In this document: positions 34,394 through 43,359 of the stretch, piece after piece
How positions within the stretch are numbered: the first letter of the stretch is position 1
Layout of the letters: every line of letters starts with the position of its first letter
NCBI RefSeq assembly: GCF_000374025.1
Contig: NZ_KB893174.1
Span: 186,001-250,000 of the forward strand
Source of the DNA: Spirosoma panaciterrae DSM 21099
GTDB lineage: Bacteria; Bacteroidota; Bacteroidia; Cytophagales; Spirosomataceae
DNA: 64,000 nucleotides
Direction: 5' to 3'
Program-made: the position numbers and the translations under genes
The notes under the pieces: model-generated
Seen by the model: the letters and a program-made list of their open reading frames with translations, nothing else
What the model was told of the DNA's origin: nothing
Database searches by the model: none

Positions 34394-35805
34394 TTCTGAC
34401 TCAGCAGTTTATCGGCGTGGGTGTGAATTTTTTCGATGGCGTTGGCAATGCTATCCATGTCGGCTTGCGTCCCCAGCAGCATATTTTGCGTGAACCAGAC
34501 GGCCTCTTCGTTGCAAAGCCGGTCGTTTTGCGGACAATGGTTCTGCTCAACATAGGTCTTGAAGTTCAGCATCGACTTGGGGTACATTTTCTGGAAATTT
34601 TTCGACTGGAACGCGTCGTTGAGGTAGGGCATGTTGTTCAGCGTGGCGTACCCTTTTGAACAGGGAATTCCCTCCGCCGTTAGTGCTTTTAGAAACACCT
34701 CGCGCGACAAACCCTTGAAGGCTTCTTTCTGATAACGAAATGGGAAAAGATGGAAAGCGGCCCGGGTTACAGTATCGTAAAGTTTATAGGGAACAACACC
34801 CGGAATGCTTTTGATTTTGGCTTTCAGATAAGCGGCATTCGTATTTCGGGTGGTAGTTTCGGCATCGAGTCGTTTAAGTTGGGCCAGCCCAATGGCTGCC
34901 TGATACTCGGTTAATCGGAGTTTTGTGCCCTGAATGACGGTTCCTGCGCCAATCACTCCCGAAAGCATACCGTAGGGATTGCCGTAGTTGTGGTACGAGA
35001 AACAACGGTCCATAAAGGCATCGTCGTTGCTGACAATGGCACCTCCTTCGCCAATGGCCAGGTTCTTGGAGTTCTGGAAACTGAAACAACCCGCATGCCC
35101 AAACGTACCGACTTTCTGGTGATTGATTTCAGCCAGATGCGCCTGACAGGCATCCTCAATGACAACCAGATTGTGCTTTTTGGCAATAGCCAGAATCTGG
35201 GGCATATTGGCCGGTAAGCCCAGAATATGTACCGGAATAATCGCTCTGGTTCGCGGAGTAATCTTGGCCTCGATCTTGGCCGGGTCGATCTGAAACGTTT
35301 CGGGATCAACATCGACGAATATGGGCATGGCTCCCGTTGCCAGTACGGGGGCTACCGTTCCGATAAACGTATAGGGGGGAACCAGAACTTCATCGCCCCC
35401 ACGGATATTCAGTTGATCCAGGGAAGTCATGATGGCGTTGGTACCATTGACAACGGCCAGCGACCGCTTGACCCCCAATGTAGCGGCCCATTTGGCTTCA
35501 AATTCACTCACGACATTGGCTCTTGACCAGATGCCACTACGAATTACTTCCAGCAACTGTTTTTCGTCCTGCTTCGGTTTCCACAGGGGCCAGGTGGGCC
35601 ACTCGGCCGTTCGAACGGGTTTCCCACCCAATAAAGCAGGGGGCTCTGCCAGCGAAAACGGAGACGATGGGGGGGGAAGATGCGTTGGCGGGCTGGAAGC
35701 CAGCGCCGAGGCATCGGAAAGTAACGAAGCCGGTAGCATGGCCCCCAGACCCGTCAATGAGTTTCGCTTTAAAAACTCTCTTCGTGAGACGTTAGACTGT
35801 GACAT
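34390..35805 (-). CDS. Tat-exported DegT/DnrJ/EryC1-family PLP aminotransferase
   Basis: A 471-residue protein. Residues 1-37 are a twin-arginine signal (VSRREFLKRNSLTGLGAML), followed by a Pro/Ser linker and, from about residue 60, a complete sugar aminotransferase fold: RSGIWSRANVVSEFE, VNGTNAIMTSL, PYTFIGTVAPVLATGA, VIEDACQAH (Asp218 contacts the PLP ring), and the internal aldimine Lys247 in FSFQNSKNLAIGEGGAI. DegT enzymes normally aminate nucleotide-linked keto-sugars in the cytosol, so an export signal is unexpected. It is flanked by an exported Gfo/Idh oxidoreductase (18 nt upstream) and coupled to the ceramidase-like gene, suggesting periplasmic amino- or keto-sugar chemistry. Confidence 0.88.
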   Translation of the reverse strand: MSQSNVSRREFLKRNSLTGLGAMLPASLLSDASALASSPPTHLPPPSSPFSLAEPPALLGGKPVRTAEWPTWPLWKPKQDEKQLLEVIRSGIWSRANVVSEFEAKWAATLGVKRSLAVVNGTNAIMTSLDQLNIRGGDEVLVPPYTFIGTVAPVLATGAMPIFVDVDPETFQIDPAKIEAKITPRTRAIIPVHILGLPANMPQILAIAKKHNLVVIEDACQAHLAEINHQKVGTFGHAGCFSFQNSKNLAIGEGGAIVSNDDAFMDRCFSYHNYGNPYGMLSGVIGAGTVIQGTKLRLTEYQAAIGLAQLKRLDAETTTRNTNAAYLKAKIKSIPGVVPYKLYDTVTRAAFHLFPFRYQKEAFKGLSREVFLKALTAEGIPCSKGYATLNNMPYLNDAFQSKNFQKMYPKSMLNFKTYVEQNHCPQNDRLCNEEAVWFTQNMLLGTQADMDSIANAIEKIHTHADKLLSQK

Positions 35806-35823
35806 ACGATTCGGTGGATGCGG

Positions 35824-36834
35824 TTATTTTTTCGCTTTAGACAGGACACTTTCGAGGGTAACGGCAGCCCCTCCACGACGTTTGCTTTCGTCGGCGGCTT
35901 CCATAAAGGCAAAAATTTCGATGGTTTCTTCGGGGGTAACGGGAACTTCGCCCGTTTCGTAATAGTGGATAATGTCTTGTAGGAGAGGCTCATAGCCACC
36001 ATAAGGGCCCAACACCAGATTGCCTGTTTGGGTGAACACCGTACCGCCGTAGTCGTGCTTGCCCGTTCGGGTACCGCGAACGGTTCCTACGCGCCCATCG
36101 GTCCAGGTGCCTACCAGGATGTCGGTGCCATCGGTATGTACGCGGACCACCTGTTTGCAGCCCGTACCCATCACCGTATACAACGTTTCTACCCCATGAA
36201 TGCCGTACCAGAAAAAATCGGGGTGGGTCTTTTCAAGCACCGCCGGACTAAAGGTATCGGCCCCCACGACCTTGCTCTTTTCTACTTTTCCGATGCCTTT
36301 GATGTGCCGGAGCGATGAGGCCGAGAAAAGTGGAATATTGTACTGTTTAGAAGCCTCATAAATGGCGAGCACATCGGTCAGCGAAGCCGCAACGGGTTTG
36401 TCGATAAAGACCCGTTTCCCGGCTTTCAGCACCTGAAGGGCTTGTTCCAGATGCAATCGCCCATCGTTGGTTTCCAGCAAGACCACATCCACTTTTTTGA
36501 GCAGATCCCTGATCGAATCGACGATTTCGACGCCCTGTTTTTTTACCTCTTCGGTATAGGCCGGTACGCGCGATGTACTGCTTTCGATGTCTTTGCTACC
36601 CTGCGGATAAGCCGCTACGACTTTGTAGCCCAGAAAACTGCTATTGGCGTCGGGACTGTTGAGAGCTTTGACGAAGGCAGTACTGTGCGACGTGTCTAAC
36701 CCGATTATTCCCACTCGTTTACCCGCAGCGACTAACTGTTGGGCCTGAAGCAGCGTAGGGGCCAGCAGCAAAGCCGCACAGCCCTGCGAGGTCTGTTTTA
36801 AAAAGAATCTTCGACTGGATGTTGATGGGGTCAT
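35824..36834 (-). CDS. Tat-exported Gfo/Idh/MocA-family oxidoreductase (short form)
   Basis: A 336-residue oxidoreductase; the ATG at 36834 gives MTPSTSSRRFFLKQTSQGCA, a twin-arginine signal ending near TLLQAQ. The Rossmann domain begins KRVGIIGLDTSHSTAFVKAL, and FIDKPVAASLTDVLAIYEAS carries the usual Lys-Pro of the family. GIHGVETLYTVMG holds the likely catalytic His. Binding of NAD(P) is expected from the fold; the glycine-rich loop is GxxxxxH rather than the textbook GxGxxG, so cofactor handling may differ. It lies between the GH109-type gene and the exported aminotransferase. Confidence 0.85.
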   Translation of the reverse strand: MTPSTSSRRFFLKQTSQGCAALLLAPTLLQAQQLVAAGKRVGIIGLDTSHSTAFVKALNSPDANSSFLGYKVVAAYPQGSKDIESSTSRVPAYTEEVKKQGVEIVDSIRDLLKKVDVVLLETNDGRLHLEQALQVLKAGKRVFIDKPVAASLTDVLAIYEASKQYNIPLFSASSLRHIKGIGKVEKSKVVGADTFSPAVLEKTHPDFFWYGIHGVETLYTVMGTGCKQVVRVHTDGTDILVGTWTDGRVGTVRGTRTGKHDYGGTVFTQTGNLVLGPYGGYEPLLQDIIHYYETGEVPVTPEETIEIFAFMEAADESKRRGGAAVTLESVLSKAKK

Positions 36835-36927
36835 AGCTTTAGGATTTGCGCATTTACACACAAAGGCAATGGAATCGATTGCTACTGTTCGGGCGCAGAG
36901 CGGCCTGAAAATCAGTGATTGATCAAA

Positions 36928-38349
36928 TTAGACTTTTGCCTGTGTAGTTCCACCTTTGGTCATCGAAATGTCGACGGGTTTGTTTTTCTGCCAGGACCCG
37001 CCCGTAAAGTCCGGTACATCAATCGAGTTGGAACGGTGCGCTACCGACCAGGCACTCAAAGGCCCCACCGAACTCCATAAAGCAGCATCGTACACGTCCT
37101 GATCGAGGGGGAGGCCATTCCGCAGGCAGTCGATGGTGCGCCAGTCCATCAGAAAATCCATACCGCCGTGACCGCCCACATTTTTGGCGATTTCACCCAT
37201 TTTCTTCACAATCGGTGGCATGTATTTTTCTTCCAGCGTTTTGATCTCTTTTTCCGTCATCCACTCGTGGCCCGTAGAGTAGCGGGCGGGTTCGGGGTAT
37301 TTCAGCGCAACGCCTTTGGTACCACTGACCAGTTGAACGCGGGAGTAGGGTCGGGGCGATGATACATCATACTGTACCAGAATCGTCTTCCCTTTTTTGG
37401 TTCGGATGGTGGTCGTGCTCATGTTGCCGTTGTACGACTTACCCGCGTACGGCTTGTAGAAAGCGTCTTTATCGGCCAGTTCTCTGGCCATATTGCCGAG
37501 TACAAAATCATTGCTCGACATGGAAATCAAATAATCCATCTGGTCGCCCCGGTTGATGTTCAGCACTTGGCAGATTGGCCCCAGACCGTGGGTAGGATAG
37601 AGGTTGCCGACCCGTTTGTACATTTCTTCCAGTTCCCACATCTGATAGAAGTGTTCCTTCGAGAAAATCAACTCCTGCAGGTTATGGATATAGGCCCCTT
37701 CGCAATGAACAATTTCGCCGAAGAAGCCTTGCCGGGCCATATTCAGGGTGAGCAACTCCGTGAAATCGTAGCAGCAGTTTTCGGTCATCATGCAGTGCTT
37801 TTTGGTACGCTCCGAGGTTTCGACCAGTTGCCAGCACTCTTCAAGGGTTTTAGCGGCCGGGACTTCTACACAAACGTGCTTGCCATGATTCATGGAAAAC
37901 ACCGCAATAGGGGTGTGCAGGGCCCAGGGGGTTACGATATAGATCAGGTCGAGGTCGGTGCGCTCACAGAGTTTTTTCCAGGCATCGGGACTTCCTGAAT
38001 ACAGCTGAGGCCGGTGGCCGTTTGCTTCTATTTTCTTCAGGGCCAGATTTACGCGTTCAGGCCGAAGGTCGCACAGGGCTTTTATCTCGACACCCTCGAT
38101 TTGATTCAGTCGTTCAACGGCTCCCATGCCCCGGTTGCCAATGCCTACAAAGCCAACGCGCACCACATCCAGTTTGGGAGCGGCATAACCACTCATATTG
38201 AAAACCTGGGGAGGAGTTCGGCTGGCCTGTTCGCCAATCGTTTCCAGTTCGTCGGGCGAGGTGGCGTAGGCGGCAAATGGACTGGCGGCAACCAGTCCTA
38301 ACCCACTGAGTCCGGCTGTCTTTAAGAAATTTCTTCGGGTGTTTTCCAT
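36928..38349 (-). CDS. GH109-type NAD-dependent glycosidase (alpha-N-acetylgalactosaminidase-like)
   Basis: A 473-residue Tat-exported protein (TRRNFLKTAGLSGLGLVAA) of the Gfo/Idh/MocA fold. It matches GH109 specifically: VRVGFVGIGNRGMGAVERL, TPWALHTPIAVFSMNHGKHV, LYPTHGLGPICQVLNINRGD (Tyr and His of the active site) and GGHGGMDFLMDWR. GH109 enzymes use a tightly bound NAD to oxidise C3 of the sugar, eliminate the aglycone and re-reduce; the characterised ones act on alpha-linked N-acetylgalactosamine, including blood-group A structures. The length is typical. The enzyme fits a cluster that also has a GH20 hexosaminidase, pointing to GalNAc/GlcNAc-containing substrates such as mucin-type or glycolipid glycans. 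Confidence 0.9.
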   Translation of the reverse strand: MENTRRNFLKTAGLSGLGLVAASPFAAYATSPDELETIGEQASRTPPQVFNMSGYAAPKLDVVRVGFVGIGNRGMGAVERLNQIEGVEIKALCDLRPERVNLALKKIEANGHRPQLYSGSPDAWKKLCERTDLDLIYIVTPWALHTPIAVFSMNHGKHVCVEVPAAKTLEECWQLVETSERTKKHCMMTENCCYDFTELLTLNMARQGFFGEIVHCEGAYIHNLQELIFSKEHFYQMWELEEMYKRVGNLYPTHGLGPICQVLNINRGDQMDYLISMSSNDFVLGNMARELADKDAFYKPYAGKSYNGNMSTTTIRTKKGKTILVQYDVSSPRPYSRVQLVSGTKGVALKYPEPARYSTGHEWMTEKEIKTLEEKYMPPIVKKMGEIAKNVGGHGGMDFLMDWRTIDCLRNGLPLDQDVYDAALWSSVGPLSAWSVAHRSNSIDVPDFTGGSWQKNKPVDISMTKGGTTQAKV

Positions 38350-38401
38350 GTTCGTTTTTGTAGGTCTATTTGATGGCGAACCAGACGGTTACAGTACAGC
38401 G

Positions 38402-39484
38402 CTAATCGGCAAAAAGGCAATCGCCCAAAAAGGCGGGTGCATATCCCTTATCTGTAGCCCATTGTACCGCCGTCAGTATGCGATTTCGGAAGTCGGGTTG
38501 GTAGGCTTCGTAGAAAGGGTAGAAATATTGTTCGTGAACAAGTAAATCAACAAAAGGCGGTAGGCCAGACGGCTTGTCTGCATAGCTGTCCAGGTAGGGA
38601 ACAATGTCGGGAAGCTCTGTTTTGTCGATGACAATGCTGCTTCGGATAAACGTGATGTTTTCCTGATTGTCGTGCCATACGAAGCGCTTTTTCATATGCC
38701 GTCGCTGCTGTTCGCTGAGGTAGTAGGAAACGGGCGGCAACGCATCATCGACGTTGAAGTAGCCCAGTTGTCCGATGTAGCCCGCATCGCGCAGGGCTCG
38801 GGACCCCTCAACAGTAGCCTCACCCCAATGCAGCGTGGTTATGGGTCCTGTAACGGCCTCACCTGCAAACCGTTGAATCTGTTCCTGGACGATGGCGCAA
38901 TCGTGGGCCACCTGCGCATAACCGGCCTGCTGGTAAGGCTTGTCAGGAAATTCGCCCCAGGCATGGAAGCTGAGCCGGAGCCAGTCGGCATTGGCTTGCC
39001 ATTCGGCTTTGAAGTGTTCAGGAAACTGCGACAGGTTGAACCCCTCCGTCTGGTAGAAAAGATTGAGGTGTACTTTGGTGCCGTAGGCCGTATGCACCTG
39101 CTTCAAGAAGCCCAGATACGGGTTGTCGAACAGCGATTGGTAGTTGTCCTGCTGCTGATAAATATCCCGCAGAAACCAGATGTTGTCGTCGATGGACAGG
39201 CGATAATGGCCCGCAAAGTTCGGAAGCCAGAACACCCGAATCGACTGGGTTTCGGTGGTGGTGCAATTGTGGACGGTAATTGTATTCGCGTACTGGCGTA
39301 ATCGAACCTTCCCCGAAAAAACGCCCCGGTCATAGTTGGCCCCGATTCCATTGATGGTGAGATAATGAGAGGCCGGTGCCGACACCTGTACGTCTATTTC
39401 CAGGCCGTCGGCCGTTGTCAGGCCATCGCGGGCATGGAGCATATCGCCATCAATAGGGCTTAGGAACTGGATGGTTGGGTTCAT
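38402..39484 (-). CDS. Hypothetical protein with polysaccharide-deacetylase-like features
   Basis: A 360-residue protein without a signal peptide. The first 90 residues are beta-rich (SAPASHYLTINGIGANYDRG, like a small carbohydrate-binding or Ig-like module). From about residue 95 the pattern resembles the NodB deacetylase barrel: RLSIDDNIWFLRDI (position of the Thr-Phe-Asp-Asp motif), KVHLNLFYQTEGFNLSQFP and WLRLSFHAWGEFPDK with a candidate metal His. The second His of the NodB HxxxH motif is not obvious, so catalysis is uncertain. It starts 5 nt after the GH20 gene, so they are cotranscribed, which would fit trimming or deacetylation of an amino sugar. Confidence 0.55.
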   Translation of the reverse strand: MNPTIQFLSPIDGDMLHARDGLTTADGLEIDVQVSAPASHYLTINGIGANYDRGVFSGKVRLRQYANTITVHNCTTTETQSIRVFWLPNFAGHYRLSIDDNIWFLRDIYQQQDNYQSLFDNPYLGFLKQVHTAYGTKVHLNLFYQTEGFNLSQFPEHFKAEWQANADWLRLSFHAWGEFPDKPYQQAGYAQVAHDCAIVQEQIQRFAGEAVTGPITTLHWGEATVEGSRALRDAGYIGQLGYFNVDDALPPVSYYLSEQQRRHMKKRFVWHDNQENITFIRSSIVIDKTELPDIVPYLDSYADKPSGLPPFVDLLVHEQYFYPFYEAYQPDFRNRILTAVQWATDKGYAPAFLGDCLFAD

Positions 39485-39489
39485 GGGGG

Positions 39490-41556
39490 TTAAAAGTCTG
39501 GAGTAAACATCCGCTCAAAGGACTGAATAGGTTCTGTTTTTTTCTGGATCCTATAGTCCAGCAATTTCAAATGCAGCTTACGCCAGAGGCCAAAGTCCAG
39601 ATCGAACCGACCCAGCATGGTGTTTAGTCGATACGGCAAATTCTCCGAGAGCCAGGCTTGTGCATAGGCTTGTTTGAGTTCACCCGTTTCGTCCATCGCA
39701 TCCACCAGCAGGCTATGGCAGGGATACGTCAGATCATAGAATACGTAATCATCCTTCGGTTGGGCCATCATTCCATGGTTCCAGCGATCGGTAATGGCCT
39801 TGGCCCATAAAAACCGACTGGCCGAATAGTTGATCAACCGGGCCGATACCAGCAGCGACTGTATGAAACTGGTGTCGGATGGAGCCGCCTGCTGAAGTGC
39901 GCCGATCAGTCGGGCCTGGGCTTCCTCGGTGTGTAAGCGCACCTGCTCAAAATCGGCCTTATGGTCGGCCGTATTGGCCAGATAGTACGCTGAAAAGGGA
40001 TTCGACCAGCTTTCGACCAGCGTACCACGAGGTAAACTCTGGGTATTCTTGCCCAGGCATTTTTCGAGGTACTGACCAGCTGTGGCTAAATGTCCGAAGG
40101 CCGCCTGCATATCCGACCGTGCAGCCGGGTAAACCACAGCGCTGTACCGTTCCACAAAAGTCGATTTGTCGGGTACGGTGCCCTGCCAGGCCGCCAGACA
40201 GCCATAGGCCATGAACAGCCAGGATGCCCTGACGAACGGCTCGACTGAATCGGTCCAGACGGATGTAATAAACCCCAGCGTATGGTGTTGGAGACCCGCT
40301 TTCAGGCAGAGGTTGATGTTTTCGTAGGTATAATCGGATGCCGGATAAATATGTCCCCAACCCGATACGGCGGGTTGAATGAAAAAGGGCTTCTTCGCCT
40401 TCAGAACCGGGTTCAGGTAGTTGTTGATGGCGGTTGTGTCGGGCGAATATTCCCAGATGACCGGGATCACATCGGCCGGGAATTTGGTCAGAATCGCCGG
40501 GTAAAACGCGTTCATATCGGTCCAGGCCAGCAGCGTTTTGCCGTATTGTTTGAACTCGTTGCTTACGAAAGTGAGCTGCTGAATATAAAGCGCTTCGGGG
40601 TCAAGCTTCGTAGGAGACGCGTTGGCCAGACGCTTGGTTTCCCAGGTTTCGTCGAAGCCGACATGGATGAAGGGGCTACTGAAGAGCGACGTGTATTGCT
40701 TGATCCAGGCTTTCAGAAGCGTCTGGACGGCAGGGTTTCGCGGGTCCAGTTCATGTCCATAGTGCCCAATGGCCAGGGATGCATATTTCTCGTTGCGAGT
40801 CAGCTCGTGCAGGTGCCCGTAGAAATTGACGAAGGGAATTACGTCCATGTGTCGTTCGCGGGCGTAGGCAATAATCGATCGGATCTGAGCCTGCGAATAG
40901 CTCGCCTTGTAGTTTAGGGTCGGAAAGCCGCTCAGTTGGATACTGACCTCATTGTAGAAGTAATATTGATTGGTTTTCCAGCGGGCCAGAAAATCGATCT
41001 GTTTCTTGATTTCATCGACCGTCAGCAAGCCACCGTGCGCAAAATCCATCATGACACCCCGATACGCAAGTTTAGGCTGGTCGCTTATCGTCACGAACGG
41101 GAGGAACGCCTTTGGGCCCTGTCCCTGAATCAATTGACGAATCGTTTGTACGGCGTAATATAGGCCCGCTGACGTTTGGGCGGTAATGTCGATACCCGTT
41201 GGGCTAATGGTCAATGCGTAGTGTTCACGGGTATTTCCATTGACCGCTTCGTTGGGGCCGGGTAGTTCCTGGCCGGGGGTTTTAACGGAATAACGAATGG
41301 TAGCCGTGTTGGTCGACGGGCGTTTCTCCATTCCCTTTCCACTTCGTTCGCTCAGGATTTTCGTTAGTTCGTGGAGGGCAAACAGAACGTCGGCAGTGGG
41401 TTTCGGTGATAGGGAAATGGCCAGGTTCTGTAGGGATAAGGCTCCCTGCCCATAGTGGATGGACTGCGGTTCGGGCAGTAAAACAGGGCGTTTTTGCGCT
41501 GTAGCCACACTGAACCAGCCACACAGCATGATACAAGTTATCCAAAAGCCTTTCAT
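39490..41556 (-). CDS. Secreted beta-N-acetylhexosaminidase, GH20
   Basis: A 688-residue exported enzyme. The start at 41556 (MKGFWITCIMLCGWFSVATAQ) gives a proper signal peptide; longer in-frame versions only add upstream sequence. A GH20b domain (about 25-150) precedes the catalytic barrel, where RGVMMDFAHGGLLTVDEIKKQIDFLARWKTN shows the typical first strand and HVGFDETWE carries the Asp302-Glu303 pair used in substrate-assisted hydrolysis of terminal GlcNAc/GalNAc. About 200 further residues at the C-terminus are helical and unassigned. It would release GlcNAc or GalNAc in the periplasm for the NagP-NagA-NagB route. Confidence 0.9.
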   Translation of the reverse strand: MKGFWITCIMLCGWFSVATAQKRPVLLPEPQSIHYGQGALSLQNLAISLSPKPTADVLFALHELTKILSERSGKGMEKRPSTNTATIRYSVKTPGQELPGPNEAVNGNTREHYALTISPTGIDITAQTSAGLYYAVQTIRQLIQGQGPKAFLPFVTISDQPKLAYRGVMMDFAHGGLLTVDEIKKQIDFLARWKTNQYYFYNEVSIQLSGFPTLNYKASYSQAQIRSIIAYARERHMDVIPFVNFYGHLHELTRNEKYASLAIGHYGHELDPRNPAVQTLLKAWIKQYTSLFSSPFIHVGFDETWETKRLANASPTKLDPEALYIQQLTFVSNEFKQYGKTLLAWTDMNAFYPAILTKFPADVIPVIWEYSPDTTAINNYLNPVLKAKKPFFIQPAVSGWGHIYPASDYTYENINLCLKAGLQHHTLGFITSVWTDSVEPFVRASWLFMAYGCLAAWQGTVPDKSTFVERYSAVVYPAARSDMQAAFGHLATAGQYLEKCLGKNTQSLPRGTLVESWSNPFSAYYLANTADHKADFEQVRLHTEEAQARLIGALQQAAPSDTSFIQSLLVSARLINYSASRFLWAKAITDRWNHGMMAQPKDDYVFYDLTYPCHSLLVDAMDETGELKQAYAQAWLSENLPYRLNTMLGRFDLDFGLWRKLHLKLLDYRIQKKTEPIQSFERMFTPDF

Positions 41557-41622
41557 GATCATCTCGTTAGTCGGGCGGGTAAATAAGGGCGCGAGCAACA
41601 GCCCGCGCTCTATCCAACCAAC

Positions 41623-42366
41623 CTAATAAGTAGCTCGTCCCCCCGATAAATCGAAGGTGAAGCCCGTTGTAAAACTGTTTTTGGGCGACACGATATAAGC
41701 CGCCAGATTGGCCGCTTCGTCGAGGGTGCCGCAGCGTTTCATGGGAATTTTATCGGTCATGTACTTGACCTGTACCTCAGGCATTGCATCGACCAGTGGC
41801 GTTTGAATCACGGCGGGGGCCAGCGCATTGACGGTAATGCCCCGTTCGGCATACTCCTTGCCCTGTACTTTCGCCATGCAGATTACAGCCGCTTTCGACG
41901 CTGAATAGGCCAGCATACCCGCGTTTCCTTCCTTGCCTGCAATGGAGGCAATGTGCAGAATCCGACCATATTGCCGATCCAGCATGAAAGGTAGTACGGC
42001 TTTCGACGTGTAGAAACTGCTCATGAAATTGACTTCGAATACCTTGTGCAGATTTTCGCTGCTTACCTCATGACTCTGTACGTTTGTGACCCCCGTAATC
42101 CCAACACAATTGATAAGGCCGTCGATTTTGCCAAAGTGTTCGTGCACCTGCGAAACGGCCTGGGCTACCCGCGCTTCGTCGGTAATGTCGATGCCGATGA
42201 GCAACGCATCCGGACCGTATTTTTCAAATGCCTGTTTTAAGGCTGTTTCGTTAAAATCGAGTAAGCCCACCTGCGCCCCTTCGGTCAGTAATTTGTGTGC
42301 GATGGACAACCCAATTCCTGATGCGGCCCCGGTAATCAGTACGACCTGTCCGTTAAATTCTCCCAT
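41623..42366 (-). CDS. Short-chain dehydrogenase/reductase
   Basis: A 247-residue classical SDR with NAD(P)-binding TGAASGIG at residues 12-19, Asp in LLDFNE suggesting NAD preference, CVGITG in place of NNAG, and the catalytic Ser, Tyr and Lys (HIASIAGKEG, YSASK). Proteins like this oxidise sugar alcohols, sugar acids or 3-hydroxyacyl chains. It is 39 nt behind the DapA-like gene and likely belongs to the same pathway as the coupled block upstream. Confidence 0.92.
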   Translation of the reverse strand: MGEFNGQVVLITGAASGIGLSIAHKLLTEGAQVGLLDFNETALKQAFEKYGPDALLIGIDITDEARVAQAVSQVHEHFGKIDGLINCVGITGVTNVQSHEVSSENLHKVFEVNFMSSFYTSKAVLPFMLDRQYGRILHIASIAGKEGNAGMLAYSASKAAVICMAKVQGKEYAERGITVNALAPAVIQTPLVDAMPEVQVKYMTDKIPMKRCGTLDEAANLAAYIVSPKNSFTTGFTFDLSGGRATY

Positions 42367-42405
42367 GATACGTGTTTGTTTTTATCTGCTTTCAGTGGGG
42401 AAAAC

Positions 42406-43359
42406 TTAATACAGGCTGTTCTCTACCGGACGGATGGCGTACTTTTCGTCGTTAACAATGTCGAGAATACGCTGATTTAACTCGCGGATGTAGCTGATGG
42501 ACGACGGATCGGGGATGTAGGCCGCTTTTCGGGCGATGCTGTTGCTTAGTACACCTCGGGCAATCAGCAGCTCTTTCTCGGCGTAGTGGAACAACTCCAT
42601 GTTTTGAAGCGAGAAGAAAATCTGCGGCATTACCCGCTCAAACAGCTCGAACGCTTTGGCATCCTCGCCACCGGAACGCAGGGTGAAAATCTTTTGCAGA
42701 ATGTCGGCAACGGCCAGACCCGGCATTACACCCCGAATCCCAATGGGCACCAGTTCGAGCATGTACAGACCACCCCAGCCTTCGAACAGGCCAATTTTAT
42801 CGTTTGTGGCCTGAATGATCTGTTCAAACTTCGGAGCACACAGGGGTTCTTCCAGCTTCAGGTATTTGAAATTCGGGTTCTCGTCCATCAGTTCTTTGAT
42901 GAATCCCACGCTGATGGATGAACCGCCGGGGTTAAAGTCCTGAATCAGAACGGGTGTGTTCGGAACCGACTGCAAAAACTCCGATAGATAAGCTTTCAAC
43001 GCATTTTCGGGTAGGCTGAAAATGCGGGGTACCGCCAGCGAGATTACGTCGGCACCAGCCTGCACGTTCGCCTGCGCGAGTCGGATGGCTACTTTCAGGG
43101 ACGGGTGGTTCGACTGAGCAACGATTTTTAACCGACCCGCAGCCCGATCTACGGCCACCCGAACCACCTGCAATTTCTCGTCGTCGGTCAGTTTGTAAAA
43201 TTCGCTGGCGTAAGCGGGCAGGCAAACGGCCTTGATACCACCGTCGATGGCAAAGTCGATTAAACTACGGAGTGCGTCTTCGTCGATCTCCTCCTTTTCG
43301 GTGAATGGTGTTGGGATAATGGGTACTACGCCAAACAGTTCGTTGTCTGTGTTTGTCAT
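42406..43359 (-). CDS. DapA/NanA-family lyase (dihydrodipicolinate synthase superfamily)
   Basis: A 317-residue (beta/alpha)8 class I aldolase-family enzyme. The N-terminus GVVPIIPTPFTEKEEIDEDAL is typical, and the probable Schiff-base Lys168 lies in FKYLKLEEP. The second strand has LPAYASEFYKLT instead of the usual G-T/S-T-G-E motif, and the position of the catalytic Tyr of DapA (YNVP) is QDFNPGG here, so a different substrate than in lysine synthesis is expected: sugar-acid aldolase/dehydratase types are candidates. Its start overlaps the EamA transporter stop (ATGA). Confidence 0.88.
   Translation of the reverse strand: MTNTDNELFGVVPIIPTPFTEKEEIDEDALRSLIDFAIDGGIKAVCLPAYASEFYKLTDDEKLQVVRVAVDRAAGRLKIVAQSNHPSLKVAIRLAQANVQAGADVISLAVPRIFSLPENALKAYLSEFLQSVPNTPVLIQDFNPGGSSISVGFIKELMDENPNFKYLKLEEPLCAPKFEQIIQATNDKIGLFEGWGGLYMLELVPIGIRGVMPGLAVADILQKIFTLRSGGEDAKAFELFERVMPQIFFSLQNMELFHYAEKELLIARGVLSNSIARKAAYIPDPSSISYIRELNQRILDIVNDEKYAIRPVENSLY

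Noticed and set aside
38672..40917. Plus-strand frames of over 200 residues across the NodB-like and GH20 genes
   Set aside because: Fully antisense to well-supported genes, with no recognisable protein pattern.
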